Origin: Lineus longissimus
Lineage: Eukaryota; Nemertea; Pilidiophora; Heteronemertea; Lineidae
Length of the DNA: 64,000 nucleotides
Direction of reading: 5' to 3'
Assembly: GCF_910592395.1 (NCBI RefSeq)
Contig: NC_088309.1
Coordinates: forward strand, 5,210,501-5,274,500
Under the pieces are notes generated by a model that saw only the letters and a program-made list of their open reading frames with translations, made no database searches and was not told the origin of the DNA. This document shows positions 52,901 to 64,000 of this stretch, piece after piece. How positions within the stretch are numbered: the stretch's first letter is position 1; every line of letters starts with the position of its first letter. The translations under genes were made by a program, and so were the position numbers.

Positions 52901-54475
52901 GCAAATGAATGCACAACAAACAAGTCAAATAAATGCAGAAATCTACATGTGTACATGTAGAGCTATTCTTAAGCCTGTGCCTACTTTGAGTGATGGGTCA
53001 CATATTGTTTAAGTCTGGATAAAAAAAGTAACTCACCAATATAAAACTTCCACTGGAACGTTCTGGCCGATTGCGACTTAAATCGCAAGGCGTCGCCCGT
53101 GAAGATGCAAAGGACTGTGTTCGCTTCGGCCTGTTCAAGTTCTGGTTCGGACTTGTACGCTGGGCAATGGTTGATGTGACAGGTGTGCTTGATCGTCTAC
53201 TCAACATCACAGGGTGATGAGTGGCGTGTTCCATGGAGCTGTCTTCGTGCAAAAAACTTGACATGCTACTCTTACTAGACATTTTTGGCACTGGTTCCAA
53301 GCGTAGAAAGTCATCGGGCAGAGTTCCCAGGAGTGGTGGATTCCATTTTCTGTAAGGTCGTCTGTTGGATGGCATCGACTTTCCAGCAGAGTGAGATTTG
53401 GTACTTCGAGATTGTTTATGAGATGCACTTTTTGGAGGATGAGGAGGTAGTGGTGGAGTCGCTGGCCTCTTTGGTATTGTTTCTTCATTCATGTTATTGT
53501 TATGAGAAGAAGCCAAAGAAAAGTTGAAGGTCGCAAGATCAGACGACAGCAGATCAACCTGATCCATTTTCCTACTACTCTGAGCAGGTGCTGGTGGTGG
53601 GATTGGTGGTGGAGGGGCACGAGTCGTTGGTGGGCTCAGCGATGGCATGAACACTTCAAAATCATTATTATTGAGTCCAGTGTGTCGTGGTGAGGTGTCA
53701 GTTGGGCTCAGGAGCAACAGATCAGACATTACATTTTTCTTTCTGGCGGGGAGGGCAGGTTTTGGCGAGTTCTCCTCCATGCCTTTTGTGGCTTGTTCAT
53801 AAGATGGTGGGAGGTCATCATCATCAATGCTGCCACTTCTCTTTATTGATCCATGCTTACTATCTTGGAGCTGTAAAAAAACAAAAGGACACCAAATCAG
53901 TTTTGAAACTTACACTCAATATACATGAAGACACTTTTTCAGTGTCAAAATGTGGATATTTTGTCTTGGCAAACCTCCTACATCTGCAGTTTTTAAATTA
54001 GGATTCTAGGTTTTCTAAGAGAGAGAAGATGGTGCTCTTGGAAAAGTTGGAAACGTAAAGGTTATTACTGCTATAAAACTCATTTACAATGGCAACATAA
54101 TTTAACCTACTAATTGACTAATTGAGACTTTACTGGCATCTGGTATGATTTCATTGAACATCTACTCACCAGTTTGTGTGTTTGCCCTCCGAGACCCAAT
54201 GCCAATCCCATCTCTTCATCACCCATGCTCATGCTCAACAACTGATCAATCGTGGCATCAACAGCACCATTGTTCGCTCTCAGAACAGCCTCAATAATCT
54301 CCTCATCCATTCCAGGAAACATACTCTTAAAATCTCCCATTGCTTGATTAAAGTCCAACGTTTTATTTGGATCTGTTGTGTTGGAGGATGATGTGGATAT
54401 TGGGCTACGTTCAGACCTTGACAGACCCCCACCCTTATTGTCCGGGTTAGTCACTGAATCAGGCGCATATGCCAT
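49956..54475 (-). CDS. CUEDC1: CUE domain-containing protein 1 orthologue
   Basis: Seven exons on the reverse strand: 54475-54170, 53870-53037, 51812-51608, 51392-51210, 50984-50911, 50451-50341 and 50057-49956. They join in phase into 604 residues, against about 386 in human. ATG 54475 lies in AATCATGG. A CUE domain spans residues 41-83, with MFP (52-54) and the terminal di-leucine (79-80); CUE domains bind ubiquitin. Other conserved blocks are RRPYRKWNPPLLGTLPDDFL (272-291), QLEDEKLALALQNEEFLEIL and the basic segment RKKYQALARKFFSRKRK, ending in a short tail (THHTDDMV). Exon 2 adds long proline/serine-rich linkers and a PPSY motif (123-126) that could bind WW domains. The exon 5 donor (CAA|GTGTAT) is weak; without it, translation stops at 50863. 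The gene is divergent with FBXO22. Confidence 0.88.
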
Positions 54476-55361
54476 GATTGCCAAAAGCGTAAACTTCAAT
54501 ATCAAATGTTAAAGTCAAGACCACATGGTCAGTCCTTCACACTCTCCTTTCTTTTTAAAGACCTGAAATATGAAGAGATACAGCTGCATTCAGAAACAGG
54601 ATGAGGCACAAGGTTTGTGTCCACAGATTCACAGGCACAAGCACAGAATGACAGCAGAGCAGGCCCCATCGCCACACGATCGAGCTGCATGAACAAACAG
54701 GCCAACGATGACCAGGGTAAACTTCCGCTAACTTGCATTCATTGGGGATAGCGACCAGTATGACGGATGGACTGCGCTGAATGCATGAGGCTGCTTAGCA
54801 TACTTAGTGCATTTCGCATGTTGTTGATTTTGAATGAAAGTTGAAACCAGCACTGGCAGCAGTGACAGTCACTCACATAGACTGAGAGTGAGAGAGTGAG
54901 AGACAATCCGAGTCACTGAGTCAGTCTGAGTGAGCTGGACAACAAACGTCATGCTTTTGCCATTTACATTTGAATTGTGCTGACAGTTTAGCGTCTCTTC
55001 GTCATCTTCCGGATGTCAGCAAGCCATATGGGGCATCAGATCAGCCTCTAATCTCGGAGAACCACTCCTCTTTCAGCAAAGCAAAATGATGGAAATTGTC
55101 AAAAATTAGAAAGCGTGTCGTGTTAGTCAACGCATGTAACTATGAGATGCAAACTGAATTTCTCAAAGTTTTATTTAAAGGAGTTATATCAATGAGAATC
55201 AATTTGAATGACAAGAAAATAATTATTTTAAAAGTATATAGTTTTATGTAACGTTCATACATGACTTTTATTGAGAAATAGCTAGTTATTGCAACTTTCT
55301 ATAACCAAATTAACCACACCACCTACCGGAATTGATCATGTGACCAGAAATTCTGTTCAAA
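54476..55361. promoter_or_regulatory. Shared CUEDC1/FBXO22 5' region, likely bidirectional promoter
   Basis: The start codons of two divergent genes are 886 bases apart, with no repeat or other gene between them. Near 54870-54930 there is a GAGTGA/GTCACTGAGT-rich low-complexity patch. On the CUEDC1 strand a tiny upstream ORF (ATG, two codons, stop) lies about 50 bases before the main start. No TATA box is obvious. The promoter role is inferred from layout. Confidence 0.5.
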
Positions 55362-57727
55362 ATGGCAGACATGGCAGAACATGAAAATGACATTCAGCCA
55401 ACTGACTTTTCAAAAGTATTGGTCGATATACCCCTCATTACGGACTGTGTTTTCAGAAAACTTCCCATGAGGACGCTGAATACTTGTGCTAGGTTAGCAA
55501 AATCGGTTAAAACTTGTGATGAGCTGGAAAACAGTCAACATGATGATTGCGAAAGAGAAACACAAACAGCAGATACTTATACATAACATTGTACTCACCC
55601 GTTCTGGAAACTCATGAATGATCAATTTGAACCCAGCCAACTGTCTTTACACAAAAGTTGCCTACTTCACACTTAGCTGCAGTGTCGAGTTTGCTGGTTC
55701 AACAAGCATGCTTTGCTGGGGCTAGACCCTGTACCCACAAATGACATCACACTGTAACCAACTCAACTGATTTGATATATTGGGGATAGCTGTTATTCAG
55801 AAGCTGTTATCATTTTAGGGTTTGCAAATTATGGCATGAGGCAGTTCAGAAGATGAAGCGGCGAAGACAGGAAAGTTTATGGCTCCTTTTCACACTGCCG
55901 TCCGATACTGACTTCACTGAAGCTTCCTCAGTTCAAGTTTCTGAACAAATTGATGACAGATTAAAAGTGAGTGACAGAAATTGAGAGTGTGTGCAGGGTC
56001 ATTAAATATGTCATTTTACATAGAATTCATGTGTCACACTCTGATTACCATGGCATTGGCAATGCTTTAAACTATATCAGCCATTCTTTTCAAGACAAAA
56101 ATTTAGGCCTAAAGTGCACACCACTCATTGATGACTTGGATGAATAAAGAAGACATACCTTAAGGCATTGCATCAAAATGTAAATTCCAACTTTGAAGTT
56201 ATAATCATGCATTTGAACATATGCAACTCAATGTTTGATGTGTTGACATAACTGTTCTTTTATATACAGGTAATGTCAAGTCAACCTAGCACAGCCCTCC
56301 TTTTCCTTTCAACATCTGCACTTGAGCACCCAATCCCCATTCCAAGAGATATATCCTCAACAAATACTCGTCCAAGAGCATGCAAGCAAGAAAAAGTTGA
56401 GATACCAGCCTACCTGAGGAGAGCTTTACCCGACACATGTACTCTAATTGGAATGACAACTGATGGAATTATAGGTAATTCCTATTTTGAATATAGTTTG
56501 GGCTATTGTCATAGGCACAGGTGCTGTGTTGGATTGAAGGTGAAAATTAAAGAACTTAAAAATTGATAGTTGGTTGGACATAAACTGTAATTTCAATTAC
56601 ATGTAGTTAAGTTCCTGAGCTCATTCTGGGCTTGAAGAATACAAATCTGTGTAAGTTGATTCTGTATTTTGTTAATTTCAGGTACTGTGACTGATAACTG
56701 TCATCCAGTTGAGCTGGAAAACTGTGATGCAGGATCTCTTCTCCTTCTTCCAAAAATAAATGGACTTGGTGTGCATACATTTACTTTAACTGAAGATGCT
56801 TTCAGTATGTCAAATCCGTCTCGGGAAGATTTGGAGCGAATTTCCGGGATTCCTGATCATCAGGATATAAAAGTGCTATTCTTATTCTTTGGTGTGGACT
56901 CTTCTGTTGCCTTTACATCTGCTGAAGACACAATGGTCAAGGCCTTCGTTTATGAATATAAAGATATTGTTGTAGCTGGTGGATATGTGGACAATCTGAT
57001 ATACATGAATGCCAACAAGACAAAGATCACAGAGTAAGTTTGATTTCTATCATCATGTTGGCTTATAGAGTTATCATCAGCGGTTTTTAGCTGTCATATT
57101 GATTCATGTACAATATTGAACAAGTAATGTTATTAAAGAAGATAGTCCAGTTTTGGTTCCTAAAGAACCCCTTATTTTGTACCTAGTCAATCTCCCAGTT
57201 CAACATGCAGGCACTGACGAAGTAAATAACCATTTCACTACCTTGTTGAAAATATTCAGCCATTACCTTGTGTACTTACATGTATCACTCAAATCCTAAT
57301 TTGTTCCAGAAATGATGTTGCTGTTGGCATAGCTCTTTACGGAGATCGGATCAAGATGGCATCAACAATTCTGGACCAGTCTGTCAAATCCACCAAAAAG
57401 GCGGAAGAATGCATAAAAAAATTGAAGGACACAAACATACCAGTTGACTCGTCACATCATTCATTCGGTTTCCAGTTTGCTTGTGTTGGGCGGGGTTACC
57501 ACCAGTATCATAAAAACAATGTGGAAGCAGACATTTTTAGAAAATTCTTTCCAAATATTCCTCTGTTGGGATTCTTTGGAGGTGGTGAAATTGGCCTGAA
57601 TTATTTACCCGACTATTCTGGATCTGAAACGTCCAAGAAGGAAATAGATCCCTTCCTGAGAATGAACCACTCCTACACGACTATAATGTGTCTTCTTTCA
57701 GTTCCTAAGAATAAAGTTTCACTCTGA
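55362..57727 (+). CDS. FBXO22: F-box only protein 22 orthologue
   Basis: Five exons, 55362-55492, 55819-55966, 56270-56474, 56682-57033 and 57310-57727, join in phase into 417 residues (human 403). ATG 55362 sits in AAAATGG. The F-box (about 17-60) reads FSKVLVDIPLITDCVFRKLP then RTLNTCARVCKLWHEAV, with exons 1 and 2 joining inside an arginine codon. The C-terminal FIST-type region includes VVAGGYVDNL, FQFACVGRGYHQYHKNNVEA, FRKFFPNIPLLGFFGGGEIG and HSYTTIMCLL, all close to vertebrate FBXO22. Known role: substrate receptor of an SCF ubiquitin ligase (SKP1 binds the F-box) acting on KDM4 demethylases and other targets. Conservation of those targets here is inferred. Confidence 0.92.
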
Positions 57728-58048
57728 CAGTGTTAGTACATGTATTTATGGTGGTCTTTAATCGAATTCAGGGGAGCCACACAGCCCCCAAAGTTCAGTG
57801 ATAGATTTGGGTTCCTCCTATTCAAGATCATAACATGTAAGGTTAGATTTTGTATCAACTATTCTTAAATAATTAAATAGCCCATCAAATCAACTTTTTA
57901 GTTTTGTGGTGTTTTTGTCCAAAATCATCAAGCTTCAATGACAGTATGTCTGTATTTGTCAAGGGGGGGCAGGCATATATGTACACATGTGCATGTGTGC
58001 TACTGGCCACAGAAACCTAATACACAATTTTTTACTATGTTTCAATCA

Positions 58049-58054
58049 TTTATT
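58049..58054 (-). terminator. Candidate poly(A) signal, HEATR1
   Basis: TTTATT on the plus strand (AATAAA on the minus strand), about 227 bases past the HEATR1 stop. This fits a compact 3' UTR. Confidence 0.4.
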
Positions 58055-58248
58055 CCATAAAAACATGAAGCTATGATTACAAGTCAAGAACCCAGTTCTT
58101 TCTATCGTTTTTGAACAGTCAATCATTCTCTTGTTTGAGCATGATTAATAGCACAGACCTTAGCTCTTCCTCGCAACAAATTTGTTGCTTTACTACCTTG
58201 GTTTACTAAATATGTTCATGCAGCACATGACATAATACATAGCGCATA

Positions 58249-58254
58249 AATAAA
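58249..58254 (+). terminator. Candidate poly(A) signal, FBXO22
   Basis: AATAAA in CATAAATAAAGTTC, 0.5 kb after the FBXO22 stop and only 27 bases from the HEATR1 stop codon on the other strand. Confidence 0.45.
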
Positions 58255-58280
58255 GTTCAAATTTAACACTTTTTATCAAC

Positions 58281-61200
58281 TTAGAAATATTTCTGTAATG
58301 GTTCTCCAATGACTTTCTCTAGATGACTGATGACCTCTTGACACTGCTGTTCTACTTCATAGGAATCATCTGAAAGAACACAAAGTACCAGTTAAAAAAA
58401 TCTCACAGTTGCCAACAGGTTTACTTGAAGTAACCACCAATGGTGTCCCTATCAAAAATGTACTCATGAACAGTTTTTCAGAATTGTCTTTTCCCAATTA
58501 TTGATATCTCCCTACAGAGATCACTTTGGGACAGACAAATGCTGTTGTGATGTTGGGCAAATTGAATTGAAATGGCAAATGAGGAGTAAATAACTGTATT
58601 CACCTTCAAGTAGTTCAGCCAAGAACTGTATGGTTTCTGGTAGCAAGACCATATAATCATCTCCAAGCTTCTTGCTCAATTCCTCCACCAATTTCAAGGC
58701 AGCAAATCTCACCTGTAAATGAACATCAGAAAAATGAGTCGGGGAAGCAGTCCAACAAGGGCCGAAGGAACACAACATACAATGTATGTTCTATTTACTA
58801 CTTTCGAGTAAGAAACGAGAACAATAACACATTAAGAAATTCTGTGATGATTGCAGGCCCTACCTACCTTGGGTGATGAGTGTCTGGTCTTGAGACAAAT
58901 CTGGTAGTTGAGAGGTTTCCAGGCGGAGTCATCTCCCGAGGCCAGAGCAAACTGACCAATGCAAGGAACAAGGTGGTCATTGATACGTAGTTCGTATTCA
59001 CTCTCAGAACCAAGCTGATTTTCAACCTAAAATGAGACAATAGAAATATCTAGTTTACATGACTCACATGTAGGCATACACCTAACTGATATATATATAT
59101 ATTTGCCTATATTTGAAGACAGATCAAAACTCCCTTGGATTGGCAAAACCATGATATCTGACCATTCCAATAGTTACCCTAAGACCTCGGCCCTATGTCC
59201 TGCTGGCACATTTCTTCTTACATATATCACTTAAATTTCTATCAATATGCTTTAAGTGACCAATACACATCCTTTGTAATACATGTTCATGTACTAGGGC
59301 CTATGTAGGTTATCTGAAAGAGGCCAAATTACACCTGTCATGTTGGGCTCACCTGGTCCACCAGAGGTTGCAACAGTGTATCAAATCTCTCCTTGTTCAG
59401 GAACCCTTCATTATCATACAAGAAACACTTGTGTAGGACACCAAAGATAAACTTGAGCAACTGGCATGATTTGGTGACACCATCTTCGGAAGCGCCGAAT
59501 GTTCCAACTTTTGATTTACTGGGCTTGTTCTCATCCATGAGGTTGGCTGCATTCTTCACGATGTGCCCAGCAAAGAGTGTGAACAAGGTCTTCAATTTAT
59601 CTGCAATGCTGGAAAAAACAACAACAACAGAATCAGGATTGGTTATCTACGTATGCTCAGTATGGAGGACCAGCTCCGTTTGATACAGGTACATGTCTCT
59701 GTCCTTTAGCAAGACACTTAACCTTAATTGCTACTCTCCACCCAGAAGACAATGGCACTAGAATTACATTATATTCTCCCTTACCCATTTGCAAGGCGGT
59801 AGAAAACTAGAAGTCGCTCTTTGTGACTGTCATCACGTATAGCCCAATCGAACAACTTGAAGAACATCGGCCTAAACGTCGCTTCAGAGAGTCGCATCAC
59901 CATGGAGACCACTGCACTTATCACATGACCTTCCATTGCTTCAATATCAGAAAGAGATTGCTGAAAATAGGAAACAGATTAACTTAAACCAAGAGTCCAG
60001 CTTCAGGTTTGAAAATGTAGACTGGAGCAATGATTTAGAAACGATTTCAGAGCCTCAACACAGTCATAGGGGCTCTCTGTACCTTTAATCATGCCAGTTC
60101 CCCACGACCTTACGTACCTGTGAATGCTTGGTCCTGTAGTCTAATGCTTGTAGGAAGAAGGTCAAGATTTGATTGTGATGACTGGCTAGGTTGTCACGGC
60201 TGATGTCTGAGATGTGATCTGTTAAGATGCCCATCAACGGTCCAAGACACAACTGAAGAAGATAGTATAGGCAGAATCAGACACCATAATACATTTCACG
60301 CATTCCGAAGATAAGATGTAGATCTACAGCGCTGGGCAGGTGTTAAGGAATATCATATTTTCTGAAATTATCTCAAATGGCACCCATAGTTTATCTGTAT
60401 GTTTGTGAGAAGCTAAAAGAAGCAGGTTGATTTCATGTTTTTTCACTTAAGCCATATATCACACTCCACCACTGATATAAGTACACACCTTATTTTCAGC
60501 AGAAATGACATCATAACATTTAGCTACAGTAGGCAAGAGAACTCTTGAAGGCAGCTTGGTGGCCAGATTCACTCGGACAGCCTTGAGTCTTATGTAGAGT
60601 TGTGTCTTCTGTGTGGCCTCATCATCGGGCAGATCGCTGGATAACTGGACAACTTTGGTCATTATGTCAAGAACGTAGGGACTGAGGAAGTGAGACAGGC
60701 TCTCGACAACTTTATGGACAACTGTTACGGAACTGACGAGAAGAAGGTCATTGCTGGAAAAAAGGAAATTGATGAAAAAGTGTGTCCAAAAAGATGCTAC
60801 AAAAAGTAATGTTTGTTTACTGAAGTGTCGCCAAAAGAAAGGGCCAGCCAGATTTGACTTATGAGACACCCTTATCTTCTAAATTGCTACCTCCAATGAC
60901 AGTTGGCTGGCGTGCAGGTGCTTTCCTACATCCAAAACTGTTGAGTAACCCCCTTTTACAACAAGGCCCTATGAGCCAAGAGAGCTCATAACATTATATA
61001 ATGACTACACTTACCTTGCTAGTTTCTTCTCATTCTTGAGTACATGGATGAGCCTGGGCATAAACAGTGGCAGTGAGGGGATGGCATGAGCTCTCAAGTT
61101 CTGACAGAGCTCAGCAAGGCACAACAGACCACTGGCCATCACTTGCGGATTGGCAGCAGGCTGAGCAAACAGTTCAGTCAGTACAGGCAAGATCTGAAAC

Positions 61201-64000
61201 AAAAGATATCGAAATAGATTTTCTTCATTGGTATTCCTAGAACACCAGTGAATGACTAGTTGATGGATTTTATATTCATTTATTACAGCTGGAGCAAAGG
61301 TTGAAAGAACAAGATGGACAACTCACTGGTTTGAATGTCTGCGGGTGTGCTGTTCCAAAGATCCTACATAGAACTTTCAGACTGAACAAGGCAGTTTGTT
61401 TATTGATGGCCACCTCGTCCTCAGTGTCTGACCCAGGTCCAGATGCCTTGACAACACTCAACAGCTGGCCAACAAGACCAAGGAAAAGCGGCACCTCCTC
61501 GTCCTCGATTTTGTCCTTGCTGTGCTGTAGCTTGTTGTTGAGGAGCTCCATGGCTTTGCGTCGAACGATGGGCATCTCATTTTTCATCAGCCCAGACACC
61601 ACGCTCACAAAGACATTGCTGGGTAGCAGCGAGTTCACCTGAAATCCGAGGAGACGAAAAATTGATTCGAATTTGCTTTGATAGAAGAGCAAGTAAGTGT
61701 TCCTAAAAGGAATATCAAGCAGATATGATAAAATAAGTTTCTTTTTACTACTTAAGGCTGGTTTGCACCGAGTGTTGAACCAATTTGTTCCGAAGGGTCT
61801 GACTTCCTTCTGCCTTCACATACCTTGTCGAGAATCTCATAAGCTTTGGTCAGTACTATTCTCCAGAATTTTCCACTCGGCTGATCAGAGTTTTGACCGG
61901 TCAATTTGGCTATGTGGTTGATATAGCGGAGGTTCTCCTCGAGGAGTAGCTGGTAGTGAGGTACCATGGCAGAGGAGGCGCGATCGTCTAAGCTAACAAC
62001 CTGGAAGGAGAACATTCAATTAGCTAGCTCAATCATCATTATTCAAAACTAATAAAGGAAGTATAAATCAGTGAGGAAAAAAATATAACATCATTCAACC
62101 CATGCATTCTCCAGGCCATTTGACCACAAAGCCACAGGAAAGGTGAAAGCTGTTTACACTCTTACCTTGGAAATGAAGCGTTTGTCTGAGAGGATCTGTA
62201 CGATGAAAGCAGTGACTGTGTAGCGGAAATATCTCAACTGTTTAGCAGTGTGCTGATCCACGCTGATCAGACTTGCCGATTCACCAGATTGTTTCTTTAC
62301 TCTTCGTGAAACTTCACGCATCTTCACTGAAAATGCATGATGAAAACTGGGATGAAATCAGGATGATCAGTGTTATAGCTGGTAAGAGCATCGACATCAT
62401 AATCAAGAGCTCGTCAGTTCAACACTCAAAAATCCATGAATATTGAGTCCCAGGGCTGAGAGGCAGCTGGACTGTACACCAGCCAGAGAGTTGAGCTTGA
62501 ATGGGAATGTACAGGCCAAAGCCAAGGGTATACATGTAATATGGCAAAGCAGTTGTCAGTCAAATCAAATAGGAATCGAGTCCCAGCAATATACAAATGC
62601 TGAACATTATTATTCTAATTCAATTACCTGGTGCATCCTTTTCTTTTTCAGGCAACTTTACCAAAAACTGCATGAACATTTTGGCAGTAATCATCTGCAC
62701 ATCAGGTTCAAACTGGTTACTCAGGTCAAGACAAAACGTCACCATTGGATGGACGTAGTTTGACGCCTGAAAGAGAATGTTCGAAGTAATGGGTGTAAGC
62801 AGAACACTGACCAACACGAAATCCGATGCAATTTAAAACTTGCATATGATCTGCTACAATCTGAAATTGGCAGTTGTTCTATACGAGGGTGTTATTGAGC
62901 AGAACACAAATTACAAAACAATCTTAAATGCACAATCAACAAACACACGAATGGGAGTTTTACCTTTGTGTCCTGCTCGTCCTGCGGCTTCGTGGCCTCT
63001 GTCATGACATAGCCATCCAAGAGAAGGAGCAGGGTCGTCCAGAGGAAGGTAGCGCCACCTAATGTCGACACAAGCTTACTCAAGATCGGCAATCGTCTGT
63101 GTTCAGGTATGTGAGGGTATGCATCAACAAACACTTGGATCACTGACGCTACGACGGTGTCTAACTTGCCCTTGTCCTTTGATGCAGTATGGGCCTAGAA
63201 GAGAGAGTTAATACAATCTGACGACATGTCAAAACACGTATCCCTATTACCCACAGACGAGATATCTTTCTGCCACACATAGCAGCAGTTTTTACTGCAG
63301 GTCAAATTAGTTACTTGTACTACTTAGTTATATCTAACAGACACAGTAAAACAATTTCATCACCTTTCATATACGTATTACTAGTAAATAGTGCCGAAAC
63401 TAAACATGCTCAGTAAATGGAAATGGTTTTGTAATTACTTGGGACAACAAGTATACATTCTCAGAAACTTAAGCTGTTCAGAACTTACCGCTATTAGGGC
63501 TGGTATAACAGTTTCAACCGTCTTTGATATCACTTGGAAGCTGTAACTATCATCCTGTCTCATAATGTTTGCTCCCATGAATGTGAAAACAGACATGATG
63601 TTGTGGAGTACAAGATCCTAAAATATGAAATACGGAAGGGAAATATTGAGGAGTTCAGGTGCAATAGCAACTTCGCTCAGATTGCCTATCATTCCTTCCT
63701 TTAGCACAGCAGGTAGAGAGCCTCCTAGTGCATCAGGTAATGCATTATTCCACTATACATTAGAAAGCTACATGTACCAGGTTGAGTCACTTGGTAGGAT
63801 CAACCATAGCTCAGCTTTAAGTTAAGCACATCATTGAAGTTAGGTGCATATCCCTGCAGTTTCTATTTGGTGCATGTTTCAACACAGTGGCTAACACACT
63901 GGTGTCCAAATTTAAAATCCTCTTTATTGTTGGTCAACAGACAAGTGAATGAAACTAACAAGCCTACTGCAGATGCCAAACTTACCGGGAACAGTTTTGC
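58281..64000 (-). CDS. HEATR1: HEAT repeat-containing protein 1 (UTP10/BP28), C-terminal part
   Basis: Fifteen reverse-strand exons join in phase into 843 codons, the last ~40% of a ~2,140-residue protein; the gene continues past 64000. Exons: 64000-63986 (partial), 63617-63489, 63194-62964, 62766-62628, 62326-62166, 62000-61824, 61638-61327, 61193-61015, 60753-60489, 60252-60118, 59960-59785, 59608-59353, 59026-58868, 58712-58604, 58369-58281. Conserved blocks include FTFMGANIMRQDDSYSFQVI, PEHRRLPIL, VRRKAMELLNNKLQ, LPSRVLLPTV, the BP28 C-terminal region (TFRPMFFKLFDWA, TLFTLFAGHIV), KVRFAALKLVEEL and the end VIGEPLQKYF. The family consists of HEAT-repeat scaffolds of the t-UTP/UTPA part of the nucleolar small-subunit processome, needed for rDNA transcription and 18S rRNA processing. 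No frameshift is seen. Confidence 0.94.

Larger units (their letters stand above)
57728..58280. other. Convergent 3' UTRs of FBXO22 and HEATR1
   Basis: 553 bases separate the two stop codons. A plus-strand AATAAA at 58249-58254 would serve FBXO22, and a minus-strand AATAAA at 58054-58049 would serve HEATR1. If both are used, the transcripts overlap by about 200 bases. Confidence 0.55.

Noticed and set aside
53285-54001. Plus-strand frames opposite CUEDC1
   Set aside because: Shadows of the proline/serine-rich CUEDC1 exon on the minus strand.
61301-61642. 113-codon plus-strand frame
   Set aside because: Antisense shadow of HEATR1 exon 61638-61327, which has clear family homology.

Overview
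This is a eukaryotic nuclear window. Coding sequence is broken into short exons with GT-AG introns, intergenic DNA is AT-rich and carries small repeats, and there are no operons. The products (a DEG/ENaC channel, an ADAMTS-like matrix protein, CUEDC1, FBXO22, HEATR1) are animal proteins. Frequent TACATGTA-type palindromes, TAGGCCTA words, compact introns and gene content suggest a marine invertebrate, perhaps an echinoderm, hemichordate, brachiopod or mollusc. The phylum cannot be fixed from the sequence alone. Exon models were built by hand, checking splice consensus, reading phase and family similarity at each junction.

Layout. 1-5510: no convincing gene. 5511-7773 (+): single-coding-exon ankyrin-repeat protein ending in a SOCS box that carries a long internal insertion. 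7774-14149: intergenic, with a fold-back element (11468-11696) and a minisatellite just before the next gene. 14150-19575 (+): ten-exon DEG/ENaC/ASIC-type sodium channel with an eight-copy nine-residue repeat in its ectodomain. 20617-21926 (+): two-exon rhodopsin-like GPCR with non-canonical motifs. 21927-26713: intergenic, with a short inverted-repeat element (23722-23859) and a minisatellite. 26714-35925 (+): eleven-exon secreted protein with signal peptide, one TSP1 repeat, ADAMTS cysteine-rich and spacer modules and a C-terminal netrin (NTR) module, the ADAMTSL5 architecture. 37403-38884 (-): unrecognised 493-residue disordered protein. 39811-40053 (+): doubtful small ORF. 40601-41068: minisatellite. 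43236-44101 (-): candidate two-exon gene of unknown function.

The right end is gene-dense and conserved: CUEDC1 (-, 49956-54475), FBXO22 (+, 55362-57727) and the C-terminal 843 codons of HEATR1 (-, 58281 to beyond 64000). CUEDC1 and FBXO22 are head-to-head across about 0.9 kb, which probably holds a shared promoter. FBXO22 and HEATR1 converge with stops 553 bases apart and probably have overlapping 3' ends. CUE-domain ubiquitin binding, SCF-FBXO22 and a SOCS-box (Cullin-5 adaptor) protein all touch the ubiquitin system, but nothing links them beyond sharing a window. I found no multi-gene system that looks undescribed. The best leads are the interrupted SOCS box, the channel's altered HG motif and ectodomain repeat, and two orphan genes.
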